DNA of 41,234 nucleotides from the NCBI GenBank assembly GCA_002503205.1, contig DARE01000034.1, forward strand, positions 1 to 41,234. Reading direction: 5' to 3'. Origin of the DNA: Thermoplasmatales archaeon UBA447. GTDB lineage: Archaea > Thermoplasmatota > Thermoplasmata > Thermoplasmatales > Thermoplasmataceae. Numbering within the stretch: position 1 is the stretch's first letter; the number at the start of each line of letters is the position of its first letter. The notes under the pieces are model-generated. The model had not been told where the DNA came from, did not search any database, and saw only the letters and a program-made list of their open reading frames with translations. The position numbers and the translations under genes are program-made. Shown piece by piece: positions 9,033 to 19,100 of the stretch.

Positions 9033-9725
9033 ATGCTCAATATTGTCCTCATAGATTCTGAACTGGAGACTATACCTGAAAATATGCTTGAAGATTATGC
9101 TGTAAGAAAATATGCCAAGGAAAGAGGAAAACCTGCAAGGGAAATACTGCTGGATTCAAATTTCCTTCATGCAGCCATTGAACGGTACTTTCCCGGTCAA
9201 TCCAACAGAATGGGAAGGCCGGACATATTTTATCACTTCCTGCAGGTAGCTCAGTCAAGCATACTGAATCTCCGTGGGGGTCTGAGAATATACATTCATA
9301 CGAAGAATGACCTCGTTATTGAGGTGCGACCGGATACACGCATTCCAAAATCTTACAACAGGTTTGTCGGACTTATTGAAGACCTTTTCAGAAAAGGTTC
9401 AGTGGGGCCTGAGGGGCAAAAGCTCATGGCCACCAGGAAATCAGATGCCCTTGAATTCCTTGAAACCAAACTTGGGGAATCGGAGAAAATATTGCTTTCT
9501 CCCTCCGGGACAGAAAAAAAGATTACAGAACTCTTCAAGAATCAATCTTCCCATGGATCTGAGGAATGCACTGTTATAATTGGGGGGTTTTCCGAAGGTG
9601 ATTTCCATACCAGTGTATATGGAAAATACAAAGGAGTAAAAATATTCAAAGATGAACTCACAATCTGGTCAGTGGCGATGGAGGCAATATGCCAGTACGA
9701 AAGGGATCAGGGGATGTTGTCCTGA
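9033..9725 (+). CDS. nep1: Nep1 (Emg1) 16S rRNA pseudouridine N1-methyltransferase
   Basis: A SPOUT-class methyltransferase that methylates N1 of a hypermodified pseudouridine in the small-subunit rRNA during ribosome assembly. Recognisable family blocks are MLNIVLIDSELETIP at the start, RGKPAREILLDSN, the GRPDI block, GGLRIYIHTKNDLVIEV and DTRIPKSYNRFVGLIEDLF. A C-terminal region, IIGGFSEGDF, belongs to the SAM-binding trefoil knot. With the start at 9033 the protein is 230 residues, the usual archaeal size. An in-frame ATG at 8982 would add 17 residues that do not resemble the family. The neighbouring S15 gene fits a ribosome-biogenesis context. Confidence 0.92.
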   Translation: MLNIVLIDSELETIPENMLEDYAVRKYAKERGKPAREILLDSNFLHAAIERYFPGQSNRMGRPDIFYHFLQVAQSSILNLRGGLRIYIHTKNDLVIEVRPDTRIPKSYNRFVGLIEDLFRKGSVGPEGQKLMATRKSDALEFLETKLGESEKILLSPSGTEKKITELFKNQSSHGSEECTVIIGGFSEGDFHTSVYGKYKGVKIFKDELTIWSVAMEAICQYERDQGMLS

Positions 9726-9796
9726 AGATCATTATAAGAGTTACCGGCAAAATAAATTAATACGTAACCGATTCAGGTACGGATTAAGGTCAAAAT

Positions 9797-10234
9797 ATGG
9801 CACGAATGCATACCAGAAAGAGAGGCAAGGGGAAATCAACCAGAATATATTCAGAATCAAAACCTGACTGGGTCGAACTTTCCAGCGAGGAGCTGGAGAA
9901 GACAGTAGTTGACCTGAAGAAAGGTGGGGCAACAATGTCCATGATTGGCATCAAACTGCGGGACCAGTACGGTATTCCCGGAACAAAATCGGTAGTTGGA
10001 AAGAAGATAGGACAGATCCTTCACGACAACAATCTTTCTGATGCAGTTCCTGAAGATTTAATGAACCTGATAAAGAAATACAAGAACGTATCCAGACACA
10101 TACAGCTGAACCGCAACGATTCTGGAAACATCAGGGGCCAGGCATTACTGATGTCAAAAATACTCAGGCTTGTGAGGTATTACAAGAGACGCGGGAGCCT
10201 GTCAAAAGAATGGAACCTGTCCAGGGTTCTCTGA
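9797..10234 (+). CDS. rpsO: 30S ribosomal protein S15 (uS15)
   Basis: The 145-residue protein matches archaeal/eukaryotic-type S15. It has the N-terminal MARMHTRKRGKGKSTR, a middle block with GGATMSMIGIKLRDQYGIPG, and the rRNA-binding C-terminal helices with NVSRHIQLNRND and LLMSKILRLVRYYKRRG. It binds the central domain of 16S rRNA. A TATA-like AAATAAATTAA lies at about 9749-9760, leaving a short leader. The DHH phosphoesterase ATG comes one base after its stop, an arrangement (S15 followed by a DHH protein) that is common in archaea. Confidence 0.96.
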   Translation: MARMHTRKRGKGKSTRIYSESKPDWVELSSEELEKTVVDLKKGGATMSMIGIKLRDQYGIPGTKSVVGKKIGQILHDNNLSDAVPEDLMNLIKKYKNVSRHIQLNRNDSGNIRGQALLMSKILRLVRYYKRRGSLSKEWNLSRVL

Positions 10235-10235
10235 T

Positions 10236-11594
10236 ATGCTGAAAGATCTTATTGACAGAAAATTTTACTCTCTCCTTAACGAGGCTGCTGAAAAGATAAG
10301 GCAGGAACAATTCATCCGGGTCCTTGCACACTATGATGGAGATGGCGGAAACAGCGCAATCATACTTACAACTGCCCTGAAGAGGCTCGGAAAGCGTTTT
10401 CATTTAGGATACATAAAGAATCTTGAGGGTTCTGCCTTCCATTCACGCGTGGGTGAATTTCCAGATATGCTCACTGTAATTGTAGATGCCGGATCAGATC
10501 AGAGCAGATTCATAGAGGATTTCAAGAATGTGATAATCCTAGACCACCATTTTTACACCCCTGGAAAGTTCCCTGGAATAAACATAAATGCCAGGGACTT
10601 TGGAATTGATGGGACAAGAGGTGCCTGTGGCTCAACCATGGCATTTCTTATGGCCCTTGCACTTGATGAGAAGAACTCAGACCTTATTCCTTTCATGATG
10701 GCTGGTGCCATAGCAGATAAACAGGATATAGGGGGTTTCTCTGAACTTAATGAAGTGCTTGTGCGAGAATATGGGAAAAATGTTAAGAGGATAAGGACGC
10801 TGAATCTCGAAGGGACCGATCTCCTAGATGGGATTACATATTCAACCGACCCATTCTTTCTTGACCTTACTGGTAAGCCGGAAGCCACAGAGGAATTTCT
10901 AACAGGACAGGGGATAGACCCAAGGAAACACATAAGTTCCCTTACAGAGGATGAGAAAAGAACACTTACTGTATCACTCTCCCTGCGGCTTATTTCACAG
11001 AACGCTGGCATTGAGGCCCTCAGATATCTGGAAAATGATTTGTCGTTTTTCGAGGGTATGGATTTCTCAGCAAAGGAGATCTCCAGTATTGTGGACGGAA
11101 ACGCAAAGGTTGGCCAGAACAGCCTCCCAGTTATTTATTTCCTTGGGCAGCAATCAGTGAAGAATGAAGTGCTGAACAACTGGAGAATATTCAAGACCAA
11201 ACTCATAGAATACACATACAGAACTCTCAAGGATGTATATGAGGAGAGTGCAATCAGATATTTTTACGCCCCTGAATCTGAGATGGCCGGTGCAATAGGG
11301 GGCGTTCTCATGCTATACCTTCTAAAACAGGATAAACCTGTGATTGGGTTCAACGTTGGTGCATATGATACGAAAGTTTCATCCAGAGGCCCAAGGCAGC
11401 TGGTGAGAAAAGGGCTGAACCTCTCCAAAATAATGGGTGCAGCCTCCGCAGAGGTTGGTGGCTCCGGAGGAGGACATGATATAGCTGCTGGAGCAGTCAT
11501 ACCGCGAGGCAAAGAGAAGCAGTTCGTAGAGATAGTGAACAGAATGGTTGCGGACCAGATTGGAAAGGTTGCCCCATTTCAGGTTGAGCAGTGA
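10236..11594 (+). CDS. archaeal DHH/RecJ-like phosphoesterase (single-strand exonuclease or GAN-like)
   Basis: A 452-residue DHH-superfamily protein. Metal-binding motifs are AHYDGDGGNS (about 31-40), the strand ending VDAGSDQ, and the namesake ILDHHF. Near the C terminus a glycine-rich GGSGGGHDIAAG is the DHHA1 motif. Archaeal members act as RecJ-like single-strand nucleases; some bind GINS at the replication fork (GAN). The exact substrate here is inferred from family, not shown. The ATG lies one base after the S15 stop, so the two are probably co-transcribed and perhaps coordinated with ribosome or replication control. No truncation is seen. Confidence 0.87.
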   Translation: MLKDLIDRKFYSLLNEAAEKIRQEQFIRVLAHYDGDGGNSAIILTTALKRLGKRFHLGYIKNLEGSAFHSRVGEFPDMLTVIVDAGSDQSRFIEDFKNVIILDHHFYTPGKFPGININARDFGIDGTRGACGSTMAFLMALALDEKNSDLIPFMMAGAIADKQDIGGFSELNEVLVREYGKNVKRIRTLNLEGTDLLDGITYSTDPFFLDLTGKPEATEEFLTGQGIDPRKHISSLTEDEKRTLTVSLSLRLISQNAGIEALRYLENDLSFFEGMDFSAKEISSIVDGNAKVGQNSLPVIYFLGQQSVKNEVLNNWRIFKTKLIEYTYRTLKDVYEESAIRYFYAPESEMAGAIGGVLMLYLLKQDKPVIGFNVGAYDTKVSSRGPRQLVRKGLNLSKIMGAASAEVGGSGGGHDIAAGAVIPRGKEKQFVEIVNRMVADQIGKVAPFQVEQ

Positions 11595-11628
11595 CTGAAA
11601 ACTTACTTTTAGCGGTCGAATAGGAAAA

Positions 11629-11638
11629 GATTTAAATC
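11629..11638 (+). promoter_or_regulatory. TATA-like box for the RuvC-fold gene
   Basis: The symmetric box GATTTAAATC is centred 27 bases before the ATG at 11660, so this gene likely has its own leaderless transcript separate from the S15-DHH unit. Confidence 0.5.
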
Positions 11639-11659
11639 AATGCTTAATTCATATAGTGA

Positions 11660-12310
11660 ATGCCCAGGTTAGGGATATACACTTATGATTTCAGGTTTTA
11701 TCATGAAGCAATTGAGATTCTGAAAGTGTGGAAGATTCCTTTCATGAGCCTGGAGCGTCCTGATGTTGTTCCCCCTGATGTTGTGGCCATACTTTCAAAG
11801 CCTGAAGATGCTGTTGTGCCTGATATTAAAGTAGCAGCCCAGGACCCTCTAATGGCACTGAGGAAGTCCATACCTCGATTGCTGGACAAGGTTGAATTTG
11901 AAAATCTTGTCATTGGAATTGATCCCGGCCCATATCCTGGAATTGCAGTTTTCGGGGATGGTATACTAATAGAGGCTTATGAGTGCCCCACACTTGTAAG
12001 GGTCCGTGGAGACATCGGGTCCATTCTTTCGTCATATTCATACAGAAAATCAATAATAAAGATTGGTAATGGTGACATGCCCAACAGAAAATTGATCATG
12101 GAGTCAATAAAGGGACTTGGGAGCACAATTTATATTGTTGACGAGAAGAATACAAGTTTCCCACATAAGATTCATGACAATGCCCTCTCGGCTGCCAGGA
12201 TAGCAAATGTAAAGGTTCATAGCAATCCCAATGGAGGAAAAAAGGACAGGGGTGGTAGGAGAACTGCTATCGAAAGGGAATTCCTCACAATAAGAAAAGT
12301 TTTGAGTTAA
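11660..12310 (+). CDS. conserved protein with RuvC/YqgF-like RNase H fold
   Basis: A 216-residue protein. The first ~75 residues look like a small alpha/beta domain. Residues 84-180 show an RNase H-like pattern: a first strand VIGIDPGPYPGIAVFGDG with acidic D88, a later IVDEKNTS (159-166) resembling the DERLTS motif of YqgF/RuvX, and HDNALSAARIA (172-182), which could carry the last metal ligand. The layout suggests a nuclease or resolvase-like enzyme, perhaps acting on RNA or branched DNA. The C-terminal tail is basic (GGKKDRGGRR), consistent with nucleic-acid binding. No precise function is claimed. The gene is convergent with the small secreted protein gene, 20 bases away. Confidence 0.6.
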   Translation: MPRLGIYTYDFRFYHEAIEILKVWKIPFMSLERPDVVPPDVVAILSKPEDAVVPDIKVAAQDPLMALRKSIPRLLDKVEFENLVIGIDPGPYPGIAVFGDGILIEAYECPTLVRVRGDIGSILSSYSYRKSIIKIGNGDMPNRKLIMESIKGLGSTIYIVDEKNTSFPHKIHDNALSAARIANVKVHSNPNGGKKDRGGRRTAIEREFLTIRKVLS

Positions 12311-12330
12311 TTAAGATATTTCTATTTGAT

Positions 12331-13125
12331 TTATCGTCTCCATTTCGGTGCAGGTAGGCCAGTGCTGCCTCCACCTCTCCTGCCAGCTGTAAATGCAAGG
12401 AATACCATGAATATGACAACTACTCCTGCAACATAAAGAATCCAGTTGTAATTGGGTGGGGTACCATAATAGAACCTGTATTCCTTTCCGGTAACTGTGG
12501 AAGACTGAACCACCGGGTTGTTGGTTGTAATCTGCATTGTATATTCCCCGGACTTGAAAAGAGTTGGATTCGGAACATATGTGTAGTTGACTGTTAATGT
12601 CTGTCCTGACGAAATATTCGCGATTGTTCTTGTCCCAACTACATTGCCATTTAGTTCAAAATTCACCGTAAGGTTTCGTATTGTAACGCTGGTCGGATTT
12701 GTAATATTTGCAGATAGATTTATTGTATTCACTACCTGAACAGTCACAATCTGACTTGCTGATGTTTCTGTCCCTTCATATTCTCCCAGACTTATAACCT
12801 GTATACGTACATTCTGGGCAGTAGTAGGTGCAGTGAATTCTATGCTGAAGGTCCTGTTGTCGCCGTTTGACTGTTTATAGGAGGTGTTTGGGCTCATCCC
12901 AGTCAGATTATTCCCTGAAACATACACTTCAACAGAGTAGTTAGTATAGCCGGTGACGTCTGTGACATTTACAAAGAATGTCTGATTAGTCCCCACAAAC
13001 CCGCTAGAAGGAGTTACGGTCTCAGCAAATGTAGGATGTGACTGTGCGAAGGAACCCGGTATTGCTAAAGTCATAGAGAAGACTACGAAGAAAATGACTA
13101 TAATTATTCCAGATTTTGCCTTCAT
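12331..13125 (-). CDS. secreted Ig-like protein with C-terminal membrane anchor, coupled to AglB
   Basis: This 264-residue protein has a signal peptide (residues 1-27, ending in GSFAQ), an extracytoplasmic region of beta-rich Ig/CARDB-like character, and one C-terminal membrane segment (about 229-250) before a basic tail. The outer part is rich in N-X-S/T sequons. The ATG overlaps the aglB stop as ATGA, so translation is probably coupled and the product is made in proportion to AglB. This suggests an accessory subunit or a surface partner of the oligosaccharyltransferase, by context only. It could equally be a general surface glycoprotein. No family name is recognised. Confidence 0.6.
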   Translation of the reverse strand: MKAKSGIIIVIFFVVFSMTLAIPGSFAQSHPTFAETVTPSSGFVGTNQTFFVNVTDVTGYTNYSVEVYVSGNNLTGMSPNTSYKQSNGDNRTFSIEFTAPTTAQNVRIQVISLGEYEGTETSASQIVTVQVVNTINLSANITNPTSVTIRNLTVNFELNGNVVGTRTIANISSGQTLTVNYTYVPNPTLFKSGEYTMQITTNNPVVQSSTVTGKEYRFYYGTPPNYNWILYVAGVVVIFMVFLAFTAGRRGGGSTGLPAPKWRR

Positions 13126-16100
13126 CTTCTTCTACCTCTGAAAGCAACCGTTATCAGCCCACCTACAACCGCCACCACTATGATTATAATTCCAATTTCA
13201 AGCGTGAAGAAAGGGTCTTCTACATAATTTGGAATGATTCCACGACCACTGGATGAAACAGAAGTTACACTTGTTTTTGTTGTAACTGAAACCGTAATTG
13301 TCTTGCTGAAATTAAGATTGCTACTGACAGTATTGAGCGTCGTCTTAAACGTCTTGAGGAAATGGGTGCTGTTAACTGAGAATTGCACATATATGATATC
13401 TGTCTTATTGAATCCCAGGTTTATATTTCCCTGGCTTGATGAGAAATTCTGCAAAGTTGAGTTCCACCCATAAGAAAGGCTCTGTGAGGTGTTGATTGAA
13501 ATGGAGATTGTATCAGACAATGATCCAGTGTTGATTATCTTGACTGGCACTACGTAATCACTGTTATTGGTGAACAGATCAGGAAGGATCTCCACCTTAT
13601 AAGATTTTACAGAAGTTATGTTTACTGGGAGGTATACATCAGAGCTGCCTGAAACATAATTCACTTTTACAGGTATGTAGTACTTTCCAGCGGGTTCCAG
13701 TGAGTTCTGCGTTATGTTAACGCTAATATTCACTTTTGACCCAGGCATCATGAAGAGCCGCGACTGGTTGAATACCTCAGTCCATGCAGAAGATGGGCTG
13801 GACAGGGTTACGTTCTCAGCTGAGTTGCCATTATTCTTGAGTGAAAAGTCGTATACAAAGGACTGCCCGACTGTAGAATTGACAGATGCGCTTGTCAGGT
13901 TTGAGGCGAAGCTGTAGACTGCAATTTTCTCAAGGGTAATTGGAATATGACTGCTGGCATTAATATCCATGGTCTTGCTACTACTGAATAAGACGCTGGA
14001 AGCAGTGCCATTGGGCATAGTTTCCATTAGAGATTCAGAGGCTGAGAATGTGTAATTCCCAACTGGAAGTACGAATGAAGGGGTTGTAGAGTTCACAACA
14101 TATAGGGCGGAGCCTGATGTTATATTAACTGGCAACGCAACCATCTTTGAACCTATGTTGACACCTACTGATACCTTGACAGATTTACTCAAAGTTATGT
14201 TTAGACCGCTGAGGTTGCCGAATCCTGGAATTTTAGCAGGCCCAAAGAAAGCTGATGAAGTAGAGTTTTGAATGGCATAAATTGTAATGTTTCCTGTATT
14301 CACATTGCTTATTGAAAAGTACCCTGTTGAATTTGTGATGCCCTTTGCCTCAACAGTTCCTCTGTTGTTCAGAATTAAAACAGTTACGTCAGCGGAGTGC
14401 GAGGAAGCAACAGAAGCATAACCGCTTACGCTGGCGGTGACGTCATGTGGCTTTACGCTAACATTGGCAGAAATTGGCCCTGAAACATCGTAATTACTTG
14501 TTCCTCTAATATTATATGAGCCAGTGGAGTTGGAAATCCTTCCAGAATAGGTGATACTGTATTTTCCGCTGAAAACATTGACATTAGTAGATGTGGTTGG
14601 GATGTTGTAGTTTGTGCTGTTTAAGAAATATTCTCCACCTGTCATTGATAATGAGTTGGAAAGGTTTACTGTGTATGAGGGCAAATATACAGGGGAAAGG
14701 GTGGTGTTCGATGTCAGGTTTATAGTAGTAAGGTTAAGCCCACCAGCGCTGTTAACAGCATATAGATCATAGGTTCCTGTTGGAACATGGGAAATATTGC
14801 TGATTATAGTTCCGTTACTGTTATATAGATAAGCATCTGAAGAACTTGATACATTCAGATCTGCATAGGTCATAGCCTCCATATGCATAGTGTTTGTTTG
14901 CTGCTTCAGGTTTGCGTAATTAGTCAGAGGGCGCACATAATATGATGTAGAGCTTATAGCAAGGTGATAAAAGCCAACAGGTACCGAAACCTGAGCTAGC
15001 CCGTTCGAAATTGAAAATTTATAGTTTCCATTTAAGCCATCCATTAAAAGAGAACCGTTTATAGGAATTCCATTTTGATTTGAAAAGAAGAACTGCTGCT
15101 TTACAGTATGCGGTTCGGCTCCAATATCAGTTGTAGAACCTGTACTGACATCGGAAGTTGCATTCTCATATGATGGAGATATGTAATGAGCAGTTAGGTC
15201 ATTGTAGATATCAGGTATATATTGAACGGATGAGCCTGTCGATGATACTGCCCCAAAACTTACTGGGGTTCCGAATGAGTAGAAAACTAGGACACCACCG
15301 GTAACGGCGGAGCCTGAACTGTAAGACGATGAGACCTGATCGTTATAGATCAGTGAGGATTGAGAGTCATTATAGTTCAAAACGAGATTTTCCCTTAGCA
15401 TGGTATTGAGGCTAACTTGCTTAGATGTTGAAGATGTTATTCCAGAATAAGTCCCAACCCCATTTATTGTATAGAAGCCATGGGGCAATGAGACATTCCA
15501 ATAGCTGTCATTGTTGTAGGTATTGAGCATGAAGCCTGTGCTGGAAAGTACTTCATAATAGCCTGAGAACGAACTGTGACCGGGGATTGAAGAGTTAAGC
15601 TGAACTTCGCTTGCAGGAAGCAATTTCAGTGATATGCTTTTGCTCTGGTTCAATATCAAACTATCCAAATAAGCCATTCCATTGCCATGAGAGTAAATGG
15701 TATATACTCCAGCTGGAAGATTCATGGAAAACGAGCTTCCCTGGGATGAAATATTAATCCTGTTTGAAAAGTTCCCATCTGGAAGAAGATAGGTGTAAAG
15801 CCGTGATTCATACCCGGGTATTGAAATGTTTAGATTAAAACCAGGAAGTGGTTCAACCGATGTGGTTTTATTTTGGCCCCAACCATTAAAGGATACCTGT
15901 TGTGAAGATGAAGATAAACCAGTTTCGTTTACACCAACACTGTAATTTCCAGGAGTTACCCAGATAATTTCAGCTCCGTTTGTTGACATATCCTCTTTTA
16001 CCTGATATGCGTTTTTGGTAGAAGGGCTGGCGACAAGCGAAACATTCTGGGAGGTGCTTGTTCCTGCATCCACATTCACTAATATTGCATCATAATTAAC

Positions 16101-19100
16101 GTAAAGATTATTTGAGCCCGTGCTGTTTGCATTAACCACTGAAACATTTCTCATCAGCTTGCCATCACTGTAAACATTTACATCATAGGAAATTGGAGGG
16201 GCAGTTACATTGTAATACCCATCATTGATCGAAGTGTTGAATTTCAAATTATATGTGCTGTTTGTAAGTATAACATTTCCGCTCAGTATCTTTGAATCCT
16301 GAATAGATGATGTATTGCTGGAGCCAGATGGTGTCTGATATTGATTATATACATAACCGCTGGCATAAGAATTTCCTACATTCTTATTAACCGTAATATA
16401 GTAGTTAGGAAGACCTGTTGTAGAGTTATATCCAGTAGTCTGCCTGTCTGCCTGAGCTGTGGATACATTAACAGTGGTATAACCAAGAGTGTGCCCGCCA
16501 ATCATATAAAGACTGCTCAGGTTTCCAGTGCTGAAGTAAACTGTATCATTTCCCGGAAGGCCAACCAGAGAGTAATCTCCACTTGCATTTGTTGTGACAG
16601 TTTGATGAGGAATCCCATACTGGTCAAAGATAGTTACATGAACACCTGGTACTGGGATGCCAGAACTTGTTGTAACCTTTCCTTGAACTGTAGCACCAGG
16701 GAAGTACTGTACTATTGGGTCAGCCCCAGACAGGAATTGGGTTGCTGGAGGTATCAACTCAACGAAGCCTTTTCCTTCCTGCTCATATTTGTATGCTTCC
16801 TGTATCGGAATCTCCTGAAAGTCCTGAGGATAATTCTGATAGTTCTTATGAGGATTGTAAAGGGACACGCTATATACAAGTTCAAAATTGCTCATGTTCC
16901 ATGCCGGCATAGGAGTCAGATTCTGAGTTGCTGCTGTCAGTCCGGGAATAATACCGGATTGCCCAATTGCAGATGCAGGATATCCAATCGTGAATCTGTA
17001 AATTGAAGTGTTGTAGAATGATGAATTATATAGCAGGTCATAAGTAATTGGTGATGCACTGCTCGGAAGATCGTTAAGGAGATATGATCCATTGCTTGTG
17101 ATTGCCTCAATATTATAGTATTCAGTAGGAACGATGCTGCCACCTGGAGATACATAGGATGGGGTGTCAGTTAGGTAAGCTGGTGCATAAAATATACCAG
17201 GAGATGTTGGTGAGGATGGGAAAAGATTATGATCTATCTGCATGTAGCCTATGTTGTAACCTGTAGCCTTGGAAAGGGAGGACTCAAGATCATTCAGAAC
17301 TGACATCGGGAAATTGTAGGATAGATTTCCTTTAACAAAAGCATAGTAAGTGTTGCTAGAGCTTATTCCACTTATATATTGCCCATAGACAGAGGGATTT
17401 GATAACACATCCGATTTGAAGGCATCTGGGTTCTGATTTGCTTCCAGAAGCAGATTATATTCCTTTTCCCCAACAGTGGATACAAGTATTGATTTTACCT
17501 GATTGCTGAAATTATTATGATTATCCTGGAAATTTGCCGACAGGTATATGGCTATGAAATCGCCCACTATCTGACTTTCATTCAGTGAAAGCAAAGCCTG
17601 TCCAGCCTGTGGAATACCCTGCTGGAAATCATCTGCAACCGTAGGATGCTTACCCTGGTAAAGTTCCTGGAAACCATAATCCCACCATGAAAGGTAAGCA
17701 GGTTTATCTGCCAGTGGTAATTGAGCATCCTGATTTGCAAGCCATTTAAAGGACAGTGCAAGAGGCTGGGAAGCATTTTCCACAGCGTATCCTGTTTCAC
17801 CTAGAAGTGTACTTGTGTTATTGGTCCTTAGGAATGATGGCAGGGCATTGGTAAATTCATTTCCGGCCGCAGAGGCAGTATTTGCTGGTACAGCGGCAGA
17901 GACCAGGGACAGACCGGAAGGAACAATCAATATAAGAACAAGAATAACTGCAAAGACGGCATGAGTCCACTTGATTGAACCTTTTACAGAGGAGCGGAAG
18001 GTTGCGAATGCAGACTTTTTCCTGTTTTTAAGCTCGTCAAGCCTGACAACCTTTATAAGGTAAGTGATCAGGGCGCCCCCGAGTATTGCATAAGCCGGAG
18101 CTGCCGTAATGTTAAACCTTACCGCAGCAAAACTCATATATATCGATACTAGGGAAAACACAAGAAGATAGAGCATCTGATCCGACTTTTCCCTGAATGC
18201 CCTATATATGATTATAAGGACTCCAGCCAGACCCAAGAAGAATGGGGCAACACCGAATCCAGCGATATACTGGCCAAGAGTAGATAAGGTGACCCCCTGG
18301 GCCTCTGCAATCGTATCATAAACCCTTGTTTTAATAAAGTACCCATCTCCGCTTATTAACCTTATGAAAAGGCTGTGAGCAAAGATGTCAGAACCTACGA
18401 TTGCAGCGCCGGCAACTACTATAAGAATTGGAAAAACAAGTATCCATGGCCTCCTACCAATTGCATTTATTACAACTCCGAAGAGAATAATCAGGAGACC
18501 CACCATCAGTTCTGCGTTATACCATCCCGGCCCCTCGCCGATGTCCTGATAGTAATATGCGCCCATAGCAAAAGATAGAAGTATGAATGGTATTAGAATC
18601 AGTGTTAGATACTCGGAGGGCCTCTTTAGAATTACATTGAAAAGATACTGTACAACAAAGTATATCAGTATTATAGCTTCAATATATGCATAACCCTGCC
18701 AGGCAAGCATGAGTCCGCCTAGGGCAGCGCCCCCCATCAGTGCATATATGGTGGCAGTCATGTTTTCTGAATATGCCTGCTTAACTCTTCCCGGGATCTG
18801 CCTTATTTCGGAGAACCCAGTAAATAGTCTCTTTTTCTCAAATAAGTTTATTGATTTCTGAATGAAGTAAATTGCAAAAAAGGCGAAAATAAGTTCTGGA
18901 GTGTGCATTCTCCCTCCGGAAAGAATTCCACTTGACAGGTTAGTGGGCATTATGGTGTAGAGGAAAGCACCGATAAGTCCGGCTTTCTTCCCGAATCCCT
19001 CCTTTGCAATTAAATAAACCGGAATGATCAGAAGTGCCCCCATTGCGGCATCCAGTTCCTCGAATGCATAATAAGCTGCCAGCTGAACGTTCATGTGGAC

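Noticed and set aside
10553..11011. 152-residue reverse frame inside the DHH gene
   Set aside because: Serine- and arginine-rich antisense shadow with no start context; the DHH motifs lie on the other strand.
16341..17006. 221-residue forward reading frame opposite aglB
   Set aside because: It lies wholly antisense to a well-supported gene, has a cysteine-rich odd composition and no ribosome-binding site or family resemblance.
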